A DNA stretch of 64,000 bases from assembly GCA_036555325.1 (NCBI GenBank), contig DATBLQ010000081.1:16322-80321 (forward strand), given 5' to 3'. The position numbers and the translations under genes were made by a program. This DNA comes from DATBLQ01 sp036555325. GTDB taxonomy: Bacteria > Pseudomonadota > Alphaproteobacteria > Rhizobiales > Aestuariivirgaceae. Each line of letters starts with the position of its first letter. The first letter of the stretch is position 1. Positions 8,730 through 17,808 of this stretch are shown here, piece by piece. A model generated the notes under the pieces. It saw nothing but the letters and a program-made list of their open reading frames with translations. It did not search any database and had not been told where the DNA came from.

Positions 8730-9591
8730 TTTTGTTCTCCCGCAACGCCTTGCTGTACCACTCCAGGCACGCGCGCCACTGTGACAGCTGTCCCACCACG
8801 ACGATCGCCGGGGCGGGTGGGACGAGCCGCGCTAAGAAGTCCTCAACCAGCTCAAGGCTGGTTTCGTGCACCTCTTGCTGGGGCAGCGTCGCGTTCGACA
8901 CGATGGTCACCGTGTCGGCTGGGTTTCGGCCGCCGCCGATAAGCTCCTTGGCGATCGCCGGCAGGTGCTTGACCGCCATGTACATGACAATGACAGGAGA
9001 AGCCCGGGCAATCGCCTTCCAGTCTACGTTGGCGGGCATGGCGCCAGTCGCATCGTGTCCGGTCAGAAAGATGACCGAGTGGTTGGTATCACGGTGTGTC
9101 GCCGGGATCCCGGCGTAGGCAAGCCCGCCGATGCCGGCCGAGATGCCCGGCACGATCCGGAAAGGAATTTTGGCTTTGGCGAGTTGGCTTGCCTCCTCCC
9201 CGCCGCGGCCGAATATCATGGGGTCGCCGCCCTTCAGCCGCAGGACACGGTTGTCCTGGCGGGCAAGTTCGATCAGCCTTAGCGAGATATCGCGTTGGTT
9301 GGGTGACGGCTTGCCGCCCCGCTTGCCGGCATATTCGATTTCCACGCCGGCCGGAGCCCAGCGCAGCACATCGGCATTCACGAGCGCGTCGTAAACAATG
9401 ACGTCACAATTCTGGATCGCATGATAGGCAAGCAGAGTCATCAGGCCAGGCGCGCCCGGCCCAGCGCCTACAAGCCAGACCGAACCCCTTTGAAATACGG
9501 GGAATGTCTCCGCATCCAGACCCGCGAATCCGCGAGGGGAGGCTAGCTTGCCCTGCCAGTCCTGCACCGAGGTTTTTGGGGAGTTCGTCAC
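8722..9591 (-). CDS. cobA: Uroporphyrinogen-III C-methyltransferase
   Basis: A 289-residue SAM-dependent methyltransferase making precorrin-2, the entry point to corrin and siroheme. Tetrapyrrole methylase motifs are clear: VWLVGAGPGAPGLMTL at about 37-52, YDALVN, GKRGGKPSPNQ, RLKGGDPMIFGRGGEE near 118-133 and the VVPGISA-like loop. It starts at GTG 9591, 57 bases from the divergent cbiD start, so this short gap probably holds back-to-back promoters. It lacks a CysG-type N-terminal dehydrogenase/ferrochelatase half. Confidence 0.93.
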   Translation of the reverse strand: MTNSPKTSVQDWQGKLASPRGFAGLDAETFPVFQRGSVWLVGAGPGAPGLMTLLAYHAIQNCDVIVYDALVNADVLRWAPAGVEIEYAGKRGGKPSPNQRDISLRLIELARQDNRVLRLKGGDPMIFGRGGEEASQLAKAKIPFRIVPGISAGIGGLAYAGIPATHRDTNHSVIFLTGHDATGAMPANVDWKAIARASPVIVMYMAVKHLPAIAKELIGGGRNPADTVTIVSNATLPQQEVHETSLELVEDFLARLVPPAPAIVVVGQLSQWRACLEWYSKALRENKIG

Positions 9592-9648
9592 GAGCCACAG
9601 GTCCCGAATCTGTTGCCGCGCTGTTTACAAGGATTATACAAGTTCGTC

Positions 9649-10719
9649 ATGGTCAATTCCAAGTCGAGACCCCCAGGAGAGCTGAAACGCGGTTGGACAA
9701 CGGGCGCCTGCGCAACTGCGGCAACAAAGGCTGCATTCACGGCGCTAGTCACTGGCAAATTTCCCAACCCCGTCGAAATCGTGCTTCCGCGCGGTGAGCG
9801 GGCATCCTTTTCCCTTGCGCTGGAGGAATTGGCTCCGAATTTTGCCCTTGCCGGCATCGTCAAGGATGCCGGCGACGATCCGGATGTCACCCATCTTGCC
9901 ACCGTAATTGCCAAGGTCGGGTTCGGCGGGGAGGGAGTAACATTCAAGGCTGGGGCAGGCGTAGGCATAGTGACCAAGCCCGGATTGCCTCTGCCGCCGG
10001 GCGAACCGGCCATAAACCCTGTGCCGCGGCAGATGATGCAAGCGGTTATCGATGAGATCGCCACCCGCGAGAATGCCCGCCGTGACGTTGAAATTGAAAT
10101 TTCTATTCCGGGAGGGGAGGAAATTGCCGCCAAGACGTGGAATCCCCGGCTCGGCATAGTCGGCGGTCTCTCGATCCTCGGAACCACCGGCATTGTTCAT
10201 CCATTCTCCTGTTCGGCTTGGATACATTCAATTCATCGCGGCATCGATGTGGCGCGAGCGACCGGCATAGGACATATAGCCGGATCCACAGGTTCGACCT
10301 CCGAGGAAGCTGTCAGAAAACTTTACAAACTTCCTTTGGAAGCTCTCATCGACATGGGTGATTTCGCAGGCGGCATGCTCAAGTATCTGCGCCATCATCC
10401 TGTCCCGCGCGTTACGGTTGCTGGAGGATTTGGCAAGATCACCAAGCTCGCTCAAGGTGCGTTGGACCTGCACTCCGACCGCAGCCAGGTCGACTTTGGT
10501 GGGCTTGCACGGCTGATGCCGGAACGTGTGCGCGAACAAGCCCGTCGAGCCAATACCGCCCAGGAGGTGGAAGAACTCGCCCGCTCGATTGGTTTCGATC
10601 TTGCCTCGCGAATCGCGAAGGCTGCACTCGGAACGGTTCGCGAGGTGCTGAAAGGCGCGCCCATCGAAGCGGAGATTTTGATCGTCGGACGCGATGGCAA
10701 GATTATCGGCCGTGCGTAG
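9649..10719 (+). CDS. cbiD: Cobalt-precorrin-5B (C1)-methyltransferase
   Basis: A 356-residue CbiD protein, which methylates C-1 of (cobalt-)precorrin-5B. The signature LKRGWTTGACATAATKAA is at the N terminus, followed by the VKDAGDDPDVTH motif near 70 and WNPRLGIVGGLSILGTTGIV near 165-185. CbiD classically belongs to the oxygen-independent branch and replaces CobF, which I do not find here. ATG 9649 is chosen; a TTG at 9613 would add 12 residues. It overlaps cobK and is divergent from cobA. Confidence 0.94.
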   Translation: MVNSKSRPPGELKRGWTTGACATAATKAAFTALVTGKFPNPVEIVLPRGERASFSLALEELAPNFALAGIVKDAGDDPDVTHLATVIAKVGFGGEGVTFKAGAGVGIVTKPGLPLPPGEPAINPVPRQMMQAVIDEIATRENARRDVEIEISIPGGEEIAAKTWNPRLGIVGGLSILGTTGIVHPFSCSAWIHSIHRGIDVARATGIGHIAGSTGSTSEEAVRKLYKLPLEALIDMGDFAGGMLKYLRHHPVPRVTVAGGFGKITKLAQGALDLHSDRSQVDFGGLARLMPERVREQARRANTAQEVEELARSIGFDLASRIAKAALGTVREVLKGAPIEAEILIVGRDGKIIGRA

Positions 10720-11482
10720 ACATGTACTCATTCTCGGGGGAAGCGCAGAGGCACGGAAACTCGCAAACCTCCTCGTCGAAAAAGATTTCGAAGTAACAAC
10801 ATCCCTTGCGGGCAGGACAACGGCACCTCTCCTGCCTCAAGGTAAGGTTAGGATCGGAAACTTCGGCGGCAGCGAGGGGCTTCAACATTTCGTGCGACAA
10901 AACGCCATTCAGGTCATCGCCGATGCGAGTCACCCCTTTGCCGCCCAGATTTCGGCGCACGGTTTTGCCGCCGCACAGTCCTGTGGGATCACCTATTTGC
11001 GCCTGGAGCGCCCCGCCTGGCAGCGTGTCCAAGGTGATGTTTGGATATGCGTTCAGACGACGGCCGAAGCTGTTACATCCGTGCCCAGGGACGCCCGGAT
11101 ATTGCTCACGATTGGGCGCAGACAAATGCAGGCGTTCACCCAGCGAACCGATCTCTCGGGGGTGATAAGAACGATTGAGCGGCCGTCGGAGCCGGTGGGC
11201 GATCGATGGCTACTGCTTCTGGCGAGACCGCCGTTCACCGTGGAAAGCGAACTTTCGCTCATGCGTCAACACCGGATCGACCTCCTCGTGACCAAGAACT
11301 CCGGCGGCGACCAGACCGCGGCGAAACTCACGGCCGCGCGCTCAATGCGCCTGCCTGTGATCATGATCGAACGGCCCGCCAAACCTCAGGCACCGACGGC
11401 AGCGACGCCTGAGGAATTGGCAGTGTTGATCTGCAACCTCCCTCGCTCAGGAGTGGACCTCGATCCAGCTTCGGGCATCTAG
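10694..11482 (+). CDS. cobK: Precorrin-6A reductase
   Basis: A 262-residue NADPH-dependent reductase that saturates the macrocycle of precorrin-6A. The N-terminal nucleotide motif VLILGGSAEARKLA and the DASHPFAAQIS segment near residue 77 are typical, as is VTKNSGGDQTAAKL near 197. It overlaps cbiD by 26 bases from ATG 10694, or by 8 bases if GTG 10712 is used, and I cannot decide between them. It converges with cobM, sharing 4 bases of 3' end. Confidence 0.93.
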   Translation: MARLSAVRRHVLILGGSAEARKLANLLVEKDFEVTTSLAGRTTAPLLPQGKVRIGNFGGSEGLQHFVRQNAIQVIADASHPFAAQISAHGFAAAQSCGITYLRLERPAWQRVQGDVWICVQTTAEAVTSVPRDARILLTIGRRQMQAFTQRTDLSGVIRTIERPSEPVGDRWLLLLARPPFTVESELSLMRQHRIDLLVTKNSGGDQTAAKLTAARSMRLPVIMIERPAKPQAPTAATPEELAVLICNLPRSGVDLDPASGI

Positions 11483-12279
11483 GGATCGGTAGGGATCGTC
11501 CTTGCCAGCCGTGCTCTGGTCCCCTTCCGATGCCTTAGAACATGCTCATGGGCAGGATCATACAGCGCCGAATCGCGGAAATTCCGTGCTGCGAGCACAT
11601 GACCGACGAGAATGATCGCCGTCCGGGTGAGCTTGGCGGCGCGCACCTTTCTGGCAATTGTCGATAGCGTGCCATGTATGATCTGCTGGTCGGGCCAACT
11701 GGCGCGGTACACAACCACCACCGGGCAGTCGGCACCATAGTGAGGCGAAAGCGAGCGCTCCACGTAGCCCAGATTTCGGATCGAAAGATGGATTGCTAGC
11801 GTAGCGCGTGCTTTGCCAAGCTCCTCGAGCGCCTCACCTTTAGGCATCGGCGTAGCCTGCATGGAGGTTCGCGTAAGAATGATTGTTTGCGCGATCTCCG
11901 GCAGCGTGAGCTCTTGATTGAGTGCGGCAGCGGCGGCTGCAAATGCCGGCACCCCCGGTGTCACGTCATAGGGAATGTTCAACTCGTCGAGCCGGCGCAT
12001 CTGTTCGGCAATGGCGCCATAGAGCGATGGGTCTCCAGAATGAACCCGCGCTACGTCCATTCCTTGTCGGTGCGCTTCAACCATCTCGGTGATGATTTCC
12101 TCCAGCGTTAAAGGCGCCGTATCGATGATGCGAGCGCCAACCGGCGCTGCGCTCACGAGTTCGCTCGGGACGAGCGATCCGGCATAGAGGCACAGCGGAC
12201 AGGCTTGGATCAGTTTCAGTCCGCGCACCGTGATGAGATCGGGCGCCCCTGGGCCAGCGCCGATGAAGTGAACGGTCAT
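11479..12279 (-). CDS. cobM: Precorrin-4 C11-methyltransferase
   Basis: A 266-residue tetrapyrrole methylase (CobM/CbiF). It shows VHFIGAGPGAPDLITVRG at the N terminus, CLYAGSLVP near 30, VARVHSGDPSLYGAIAEQM near 77-95 and the PGVPAFAAAAA substrate loop. It is the last gene of the minus-strand methylase run cobH-cobL-cobI-cobJ-cobM and its ATG overlaps the cobJ stop by 4 bases. The 30-residue C-terminal extension is basic and unremarkable. Confidence 0.93.
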   Translation of the reverse strand: MTVHFIGAGPGAPDLITVRGLKLIQACPLCLYAGSLVPSELVSAAPVGARIIDTAPLTLEEIITEMVEAHRQGMDVARVHSGDPSLYGAIAEQMRRLDELNIPYDVTPGVPAFAAAAAALNQELTLPEIAQTIILTRTSMQATPMPKGEALEELGKARATLAIHLSIRNLGYVERSLSPHYGADCPVVVVYRASWPDQQIIHGTLSTIARKVRAAKLTRTAIILVGHVLAARNFRDSALYDPAHEHVLRHRKGTRARLARTIPTDP

Positions 12280-14048
12280 GATCGGACCCCTTGCGTATCG
12301 CCATAGCCTCGTGGCGTATAGGCGATCGTCCTTCCATCGCTGCGGCTGAAGCTGCGGCTCGAGGCCGAGCCAATCAGCACGGTGGTCAGCATATTGACGT
12401 TCGATGTATCGAACTCGTCAAGACGAACCACGCAGACATTCTCTCCAGCTCGGCCGAGATTGGAAGCGACGACGACCGGAGTTGAAGGAGGCCGGTGTGG
12501 TTTGAGAATGGCAATGGCACGGTCGAGCTGGTCGGTGCGTGTGGCCGAGCGAGGATTGAAGAAAGCCACTACAAAGTTTCCCATGGCCGCAGCCTGAAGC
12601 CGATTTTCTATGGCCTGCCACGGAGTCAACAGGTCGGACAAAGAAATGGCACAGAAGTCGTTGCCCAAGATCGCGCCGGCCCGGGCAGCGGCGGCCTGCA
12701 AAGCCGAGATTCCAGGTACGACTTCGATTGTGATGCGCCGACTTGCGTCCTCAAGAGGGGACCCTGATGAGGGATCGAGGAGCTCAAAAACCAATGCCGC
12801 CATGGCATAGATGCCGGCATCGCCCGAGCAGACCAAGGCCACATCGCGGCCCTCTCCGGCGAGCTTGAGAGCGTGAAGGGCGCGTTCTTTCTCCGCTCCC
12901 AACTCAAATCGATGTTCGCGCTGACCCACGCGTAAGTCGGCAATGAGATCGAGATAGAGCTTGTAGCCAATCCAGTCGCTGGCTCCGCCCAACGCCGCTT
13001 CGGCGTTGGGGCTGCGCCATTCTGCCGAACCCGGGCCAATGCCGACGATGGCAAGGCTTCCGCGGGCTCTGCCGACGTTGTTTGGATTGATGGGCGCGAG
13101 GGCTCGGGCAATCGCACAGGTGGTTCTCTTTCCTTTCGACTTCTCGACGATAAGGTCAGAGCCGACGCCTGCCGCCCGAAGCGCCGCCGCTTCGGCTACG
13201 CTTGGCGTCCCGACTTCTCGCAACACCAACTCGGAGGGGTTCTTCAGGCGCGGAATTTCCTCGCAAAGTTCGCCGCTTGAGAAGAATTTCGCCGGCACTC
13301 CGAGATGCCTCGCCAGTTCACCCACTGCCGGTTCATCCGCCTTTACATCTATTGAAACGACGCACGCAATGGCACCGGGCGCAAGCCCCTCCGCTGCAAG
13401 AACATCCTTCACATGTCGCAACAGATCCTCCGCGGGCGTGTTGCGCTCACACCCAACTCCAAGAGCTAGACTCTGGGGATGGTAGACAAGCGCGTTTTCG
13501 CCTCCCGGCACGGCGTATTCGGTGATGAGCAAACTCAAACGTGCGTCTGCCGCTTGGGGCAGCGACGCTAGCCATGGAGCCTCGCCTTTCGTACGTATCT
13601 TCTCTCCTGTAAGCAGACTTGCGAGAAAACTCTTCAGATTCTCCGGGTTGGCGAGCACATAGCCCTCCGGCCGGTCGAGGCTTACCCCAAACCGAAGCTC
13701 GCTGGCGGTCGTTATGCCCGCTACGCCGCCGGTGAACGATGCGATCTTTGCTGCAAGCTCATTCGCGCCACGATGTCCGCCGAGGAGCGGCACGGCAACT
13801 GAACCATCTTCCGCCAACGCAACAACCGGGGGCTCCTTCGATTTGTCGGCGATCGACGGTGCGAGCAGACGGATCAGGATTGCGGAGGCACAGAGACCAA
13901 TGATCGGACGCCCCGCACTGAAGGCCCTAAGCAGTTCGTTTTTGAAATTCTCCGGCTCGATGAGGGTGCCGCCTACATGCGAGGCGACACGCTGGCCGAG
14001 ATGCCGAGCGGACCCACCCAATATGAAGATCGCAGGGCTCAGCGCCAT
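12276..14048 (-). CDS. cobJ: CbiG-CobJ fusion: cobalt-precorrin-5A hydrolase / precorrin-3B C17-methyltransferase
   Basis: A 590-residue two-part protein. Residues 1 to about 330 are CbiG-like, with GLCASAILIRLLAP, PLLGGHRGANELA and the C-terminal CobE-like part (LALGVGCERNTPAEDL; VASIDVKADE-type text). Residues about 335-590 are a CobJ/CbiH methylase beginning SLAIVGIGPGSAEW, with CSGDAGIYAMAAL and VVPGISALQAAAARAGA. CbiG opens the delta-lactone that only exists after oxygen-independent ring contraction, so this architecture matters for the pathway type. It overlaps cobI by 10 bases and cobM by 4. Confidence 0.92.
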   Translation of the reverse strand: MALSPAIFILGGSARHLGQRVASHVGGTLIEPENFKNELLRAFSAGRPIIGLCASAILIRLLAPSIADKSKEPPVVALAEDGSVAVPLLGGHRGANELAAKIASFTGGVAGITTASELRFGVSLDRPEGYVLANPENLKSFLASLLTGEKIRTKGEAPWLASLPQAADARLSLLITEYAVPGGENALVYHPQSLALGVGCERNTPAEDLLRHVKDVLAAEGLAPGAIACVVSIDVKADEPAVGELARHLGVPAKFFSSGELCEEIPRLKNPSELVLREVGTPSVAEAAALRAAGVGSDLIVEKSKGKRTTCAIARALAPINPNNVGRARGSLAIVGIGPGSAEWRSPNAEAALGGASDWIGYKLYLDLIADLRVGQREHRFELGAEKERALHALKLAGEGRDVALVCSGDAGIYAMAALVFELLDPSSGSPLEDASRRITIEVVPGISALQAAAARAGAILGNDFCAISLSDLLTPWQAIENRLQAAAMGNFVVAFFNPRSATRTDQLDRAIAILKPHRPPSTPVVVASNLGRAGENVCVVRLDEFDTSNVNMLTTVLIGSASSRSFSRSDGRTIAYTPRGYGDTQGVRS

Positions 14049-14749
14049 CGCTCGCCGCCCTTATAGACCAACACCGTGGAAAAATAGGGCCGCTCACCCT
14101 CCTTTGTTTCGGTTAGCCTCGCGATACGCTGATCTCCCTGGGTCGCCCGCTCGATGATGGCGGCGCGATTGGCAAGGCCCAGATCGCATAGAACCCGGCG
14201 CACCTTATCGAAGTGGTTGGCCACTTTGATGATTGCAACCGCGTCGGCAGTTTCCAGCTCTCGGCGAAGGCGCTCTTCTTCTAGGGGAGCTGGGATCACT
14301 TTCAACACTTCATTGCGTGCCGCCAGTGGTCGCCCAAGTGCCGCTGCGCAAGCCGTAAGAGAGGTGACACCCGGTACGACGTCGCATTCGTATTTGTCCG
14401 CCAGTCGCTCGTGAATGAACATGAAGCTGCCGTAGAAGAAGGGATCGCCCTCGCACAGGAACAGCACGTCTTCATTTAGGTCGAGATGACTGGCAATTTT
14501 GCCCGCCGCATGGTCATAGGCCAACCGCGCCCGTTCCCGTTCCCGCTCCATCGGAATGGAAAGAGGAAGTTCGCGTGTACCAGCCCGCAACAGGGGAGCA
14601 ACGATACGGCGGGCAAGACTCTCCCCTCCATTGGCCGACGGATAGGCGATCACGCGGACTTCATTCAAAAGGCGCGCTGCCTTGAGAGTGAGAAGCTCGA
14701 TGTCTCCGGGGCCGACTCCCACGCCATAGAGTTTTCCCTTGGCACTCAT
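14039..14749 (-). CDS. cobI: Precorrin-2 C20-methyltransferase
   Basis: A 236-residue tetrapyrrole methylase (CobI/CbiL) converting precorrin-2 to precorrin-3A. Motifs: LYGVGVGPGDIELLTLKA at the N terminus, the VLFLCEGDPFFYGSFMFIH motif near 95 and VVPGVTSLTACAAALGRPL near 128. ATG 14749 overlaps the cobL stop (ATGA); an open frame extending to 14866 lies inside cobL and is not coding. It is translationally coupled with cobL and cobJ. Confidence 0.94.
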   Translation of the reverse strand: MSAKGKLYGVGVGPGDIELLTLKAARLLNEVRVIAYPSANGGESLARRIVAPLLRAGTRELPLSIPMERERERARLAYDHAAGKIASHLDLNEDVLFLCEGDPFFYGSFMFIHERLADKYECDVVPGVTSLTACAAALGRPLAARNEVLKVIPAPLEEERLRRELETADAVAIIKVANHFDKVRRVLCDLGLANRAAIIERATQGDQRIARLTETKEGERPYFSTVLVYKGGERWR

Positions 14750-15948
14750 GGCTTGATTGCTCGCCACTGATGCACCGGCAACTGGGGTCGCAGTGCGTGC
14801 TTTGCCCCCATTGGAGCCAGCAGGGAGATATCGATGCGAATGAGCTCTCCGCCGAATTGCCGGCAATAGTCGATCAGCGCGGCTTCTCCCTCAAGCGTGA
14901 CGGCGTTGGCCACGAACCGGCCGCCGCTCTGTAGGCCGCTCCATGCGCCATCGAAAACTGCACGGTCCGAGACCGACCCTCCGAGAAACACCGCATGTGG
15001 TGCAGGTTGACCGATGAGTGCTTCGGGTGCCCGTCCGGCGACGATCTTTAAGCCCGGAGTGCCGAGCGCTGTGGCGTTATTTGAAATCATCTGACGCCTT
15101 TTCTCATCCTGCTCTAAGGCAATGGCCCCCGTGTTGCGGGCAGCGCGCATCCATTCGATCGAAATCGAGCCGCACCCCGCGCCGATATCCCACAAGAGCG
15201 CTCCCGGAAACGGCGATAGGGCCGAAACCGTGATCGCCCGAACGTCCCTCTTGGTCAATTGGCCATCATGAACGAATGCTTCGTCGGGAAGCCCTGGCAC
15301 CCGCGCCAGCAGCCCAGCACCCGCTTGGGCAGTGCACTCGATGGCAATGGTGCAGAGATCTGAAAAGCGCTCCGTACCGATTTCGTTTGCCCGAAAACTC
15401 ACGTTCCGCTCTTCCCGTCCGCCCATATGTTCGAGGACCGTGACCTTGCTGTTCCCATAGCTCCGTCGGACGAGACGGTCGGCCACGGCTCGAACAGTCC
15501 CATCGCCATCGGCAAGTGCCAAAACCTTCGCGCCCGGGGCGAGTGCCAGTTCCAGCAGGGCCGTATCGCGTCCATGCAGCGAAATCGTCTCGACTTCCGG
15601 TAACGACCATCCCAGGCGCGCCGCGGCGAGAGAAAAGGCCGAAGGGTTGGGCAAGATAGCCAGCTCGCCTCCAAACTGCGGCGCAAGAAGCGCACCGACG
15701 CCGTAGTTCATTGGGTCGCCGGTTGCCAGGATTACGATTCTCTTGCCCTTCCAACCCTTGATACGGTCGATCATGGGGTCGAAGGGAGACGGCCAGTCGT
15801 GGAATGCGGCTTTTAGCGGGGGCAGTAGGTTCAACAGCCGTCTCGAGCCGATCACAATATCCGCGTTGGTGATCAGCGTGCGGGCGGCCGCGGATAGCCC
15901 ATCGAAGCCATCCTCGCCCATGCCAATGAGACTGAGCCAGCGGTTCAT
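14746..15948 (-). CDS. cobL: Precorrin-6Y C5,15-methyltransferase (decarboxylating)
   Basis: A 400-residue CbiE-CbiT fusion. The N-terminal CbiE half starts LSLIGMGEDGFDGLSAAAR and carries ILATGDPMNYGVGALL near 72-88. The C-terminal CbiT half carries the SAM-binding glycine motif in LLWDIGAGCGSISIEWM near 250-266. It methylates C-5 and C-15 and decarboxylates the C-12 side chain. The length matches CobL of other Rhizobiales. ATG 15948 overlaps the cobH stop as ATGA. Confidence 0.94.
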   Translation of the reverse strand: MNRWLSLIGMGEDGFDGLSAAARTLITNADIVIGSRRLLNLLPPLKAAFHDWPSPFDPMIDRIKGWKGKRIVILATGDPMNYGVGALLAPQFGGELAILPNPSAFSLAAARLGWSLPEVETISLHGRDTALLELALAPGAKVLALADGDGTVRAVADRLVRRSYGNSKVTVLEHMGGREERNVSFRANEIGTERFSDLCTIAIECTAQAGAGLLARVPGLPDEAFVHDGQLTKRDVRAITVSALSPFPGALLWDIGAGCGSISIEWMRAARNTGAIALEQDEKRRQMISNNATALGTPGLKIVAGRAPEALIGQPAPHAVFLGGSVSDRAVFDGAWSGLQSGGRFVANAVTLEGEAALIDYCRQFGGELIRIDISLLAPMGAKHALRPQLPVHQWRAIKP

Positions 15949-16571
15949 TGGACATGTTCCGCCGTGATCGCATTGAATGCCGCTGCCGCCATGGCCGATC
16001 CACCGCGCCGCCCCAGCAGCGTCGCATAGGCAACGCCGCGAGGATTGGCCGCAAGTTCGGCCTTTGCTTCGACAGCGCCGACGAAGCCCACTGGCATGGC
16101 AATGATGGCTGAGGGCTTGGATGACACCGCATCCATGAGGTCCAGGAGTGCGAACAGAGCAGTCGGCGCGTTTCCGATCACGATGATGGAATTATCGAGG
16201 TAAGGACGCCACAGCCCTACCGCCGCCGCCGAGCGGGTAATGTGTGCGCTACGAGCGATTTCGCGCGTCGCAGCATCATTCAGGGTGCAGATGATTTCTA
16301 CTTTCTCCGGTAAGTTTCGCTTGATCAGCCCCGCGCGCACCATTTCGCAATCCGCGATAATGCGGCTTCCATGCTCGAGCGCCTCTCTTGTCTTGTTTGG
16401 CAATGCCGGATCGATTCGCAGATCGCACACGAGATCTGTCATCCCGCTGGCATGCATCAGACGCAGCGCGATCCCCTGGCACTCCTTCGGCAATGAGGAC
16501 AGATCCGCTTCCGAACGAATGACTTCGAAGGATTGCCGGTAGATAGCTTCAGGATCCTTGAGATAGGCCAT
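15945..16571 (-). CDS. cobH: Precorrin-8X methylmutase
   Basis: A 208-residue enzyme that migrates the C-11 methyl group to C-12, giving hydrogenobyrinate. The catalytic His lies in RLMHASGM near residue 45, and the family segments KTREALEHGSRIIAD, GNAPTALFALLD and MPVGFVGAVEAK are present. I chose ATG 16571 with a GAGA-type ribosome site 9 bases upstream. A TTG at 16592 overlapping the cbiX stop would add 7 residues but has a poorly spaced ribosome site. Confidence 0.93.
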   Translation of the reverse strand: MAYLKDPEAIYRQSFEVIRSEADLSSLPKECQGIALRLMHASGMTDLVCDLRIDPALPNKTREALEHGSRIIADCEMVRAGLIKRNLPEKVEIICTLNDAATREIARSAHITRSAAAVGLWRPYLDNSIIVIGNAPTALFALLDLMDAVSSKPSAIIAMPVGFVGAVEAKAELAANPRGVAYATLLGRRGGSAMAAAAFNAITAEHVQ

Positions 16572-16588
16572 GGCGACGGATCTCTGTC

Positions 16589-17602
16589 TCAAACCTTCTT
16601 TTGCAAACTCCTTGGTCCCAAAGGATGGTCTGCATGGGGGTAGGGATGGTGATGATGAGTGTGGTCCTGTCCATGATGATGGTGATGATTATGGATAGGG
16701 CTTGCTTCATGGGAATGGTGATGACCGGTACCGATACCTTCGACATGGTGATGATGGCTTTGCTGCGGCAAGCCGACCTCAGTCTCGAAACCCAATAGCT
16801 GGTTGCGGTATTTGCAGACCGCGCAGTTCATGTTGGTGTCACCGGTAAGAACTTGCTCTATGCGCTCAGCGAAAGTCTCAACCACTAGGTCGTGGTCATT
16901 GAGATATTGAGCCTTGACGAACTCGATTCCCGGATATCGCATCGCCGCGCTGTCGACGGCGTCATAAATGCGATCGACGAGAATTCCGGTGAACAGGAAA
17001 TAGGGAAACACGATGATGCGTCGGTAATTAAGTCGCGCAGCATGCTCCAGCGTTGGCGCGATCAGCGGGAAGGTAACGCCTGAATACGCGGTTTCCGCCC
17101 AGCCCAAACCAAAACCCTCCCACAGAAGCCGAGTGACCTTGGCAACATTCGAATTGGCATCCGGGTCCGATGCGCCGCGGCCCACAACCACGAGCAGGGT
17201 TTCGTGTTTGCCGGCACTTCCTTTTGCATTGGAGATGGCCTCTGCTATGCGATCGGCTGCCGCCCGCAGCATTTTGGAATCGATGCCCAGATCCCTGCCG
17301 TAATCGATGCGGAAGCCAGGGTGATTTGCGGCATACGTATTGAGCACCGCAGGAATATCGTTCTTCGCATGCCCCGCAGCGAACAGCATACCTGGCACGG
17401 CCAGCGCACGGGTAACGCCTGCCGCACGCAGCCGGTCGAGACCTTCTTTTATGATCGGGCGGGCAAACTCTAAATATCCGAACTCGACCGGGCGATCTGC
17501 CATCCGCCGCTGCAAATGCCCGGCAAGAACGGCGAATTCGGCAACGGCGTTTTCATCGCGGCTGCCATGGCCGCACAACATGACCCCTAGTTTTTCAGAC
17601 AT
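16589..17602 (-). CDS. cbiX: Sirohydrochlorin/precorrin-2 cobaltochelatase, long CbiX form with CxxC and His-rich tail
   Basis: A 337-residue cobaltochelatase with two ferrochelatase-like halves: CGHGSRDENAVAEF near residue 10 and VVGRGASDPDANSNVAK near 145. A C-terminal tail carries an MNCAVCKYRNQ motif near 258, like the Fe-S-binding MxCxxC of long CbiX proteins. It is followed by about 50 residues dense in His runs, probably for cobalt or nickel binding. ATG 17602 (MSEKLGVM) is used; the upstream 24-codon extension has no support. It heads the cobH-cobM block, with a 206-bp gap to the next gene upstream. Confidence 0.92.
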   Translation of the reverse strand: MSEKLGVMLCGHGSRDENAVAEFAVLAGHLQRRMADRPVEFGYLEFARPIIKEGLDRLRAAGVTRALAVPGMLFAAGHAKNDIPAVLNTYAANHPGFRIDYGRDLGIDSKMLRAAADRIAEAISNAKGSAGKHETLLVVVGRGASDPDANSNVAKVTRLLWEGFGLGWAETAYSGVTFPLIAPTLEHAARLNYRRIIVFPYFLFTGILVDRIYDAVDSAAMRYPGIEFVKAQYLNDHDLVVETFAERIEQVLTGDTNMNCAVCKYRNQLLGFETEVGLPQQSHHHHVEGIGTGHHHSHEASPIHNHHHHHGQDHTHHHHPYPHADHPLGPRSLQKKV

Positions 17603-17684
17603 TTCGTCCTTCCTCAAAGCGAGCCGGTCCGCAGGCAGCGATGAGAAAGCGTGAGGTTGGCCAATGCCAGCCACAGCGGCGCGC

Positions 17685-17723
17685 CTCCGGCCTTGGCCCC
17701 GATTTGGGTCGGCCGCACCGGAG
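17685..17723 (-). other. Intercistronic hairpin upstream of cbiX
   Basis: Arms CTCCGG (17685-17690) and CCGGAG (17718-17723) enclose further GGCC/GGCC pairing, in the 206-bp gap between the DUF6494 gene and cbiX. No T run follows on either strand, so it may be an RNA-processing or attenuation element rather than a terminator. No gene was found in 17603-17808. Confidence 0.3.
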
Positions 17724-17808
17724 ATGTCTTTCAGTTCCCTCGATCGGAACGCTGCAGTACTGATCAGACCCTAAAAGAAGCTGAGGCGCGGCACAAGCAG
17801 CGAATTCG

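Noticed and set aside
15266..16132. A 288-codon minus-strand frame across cobL and cobH
   Set aside because: It is an out-of-frame reading of cobL/cobH, both of which have complete motifs and overlapping starts.
16650..16760. GATGATG-rich stretch considered as a tandem repeat or CRISPR-like array
   Set aside because: It is the codon pattern of the His-rich CbiX tail read from the opposite strand. The units are irregular and there are no spacers.
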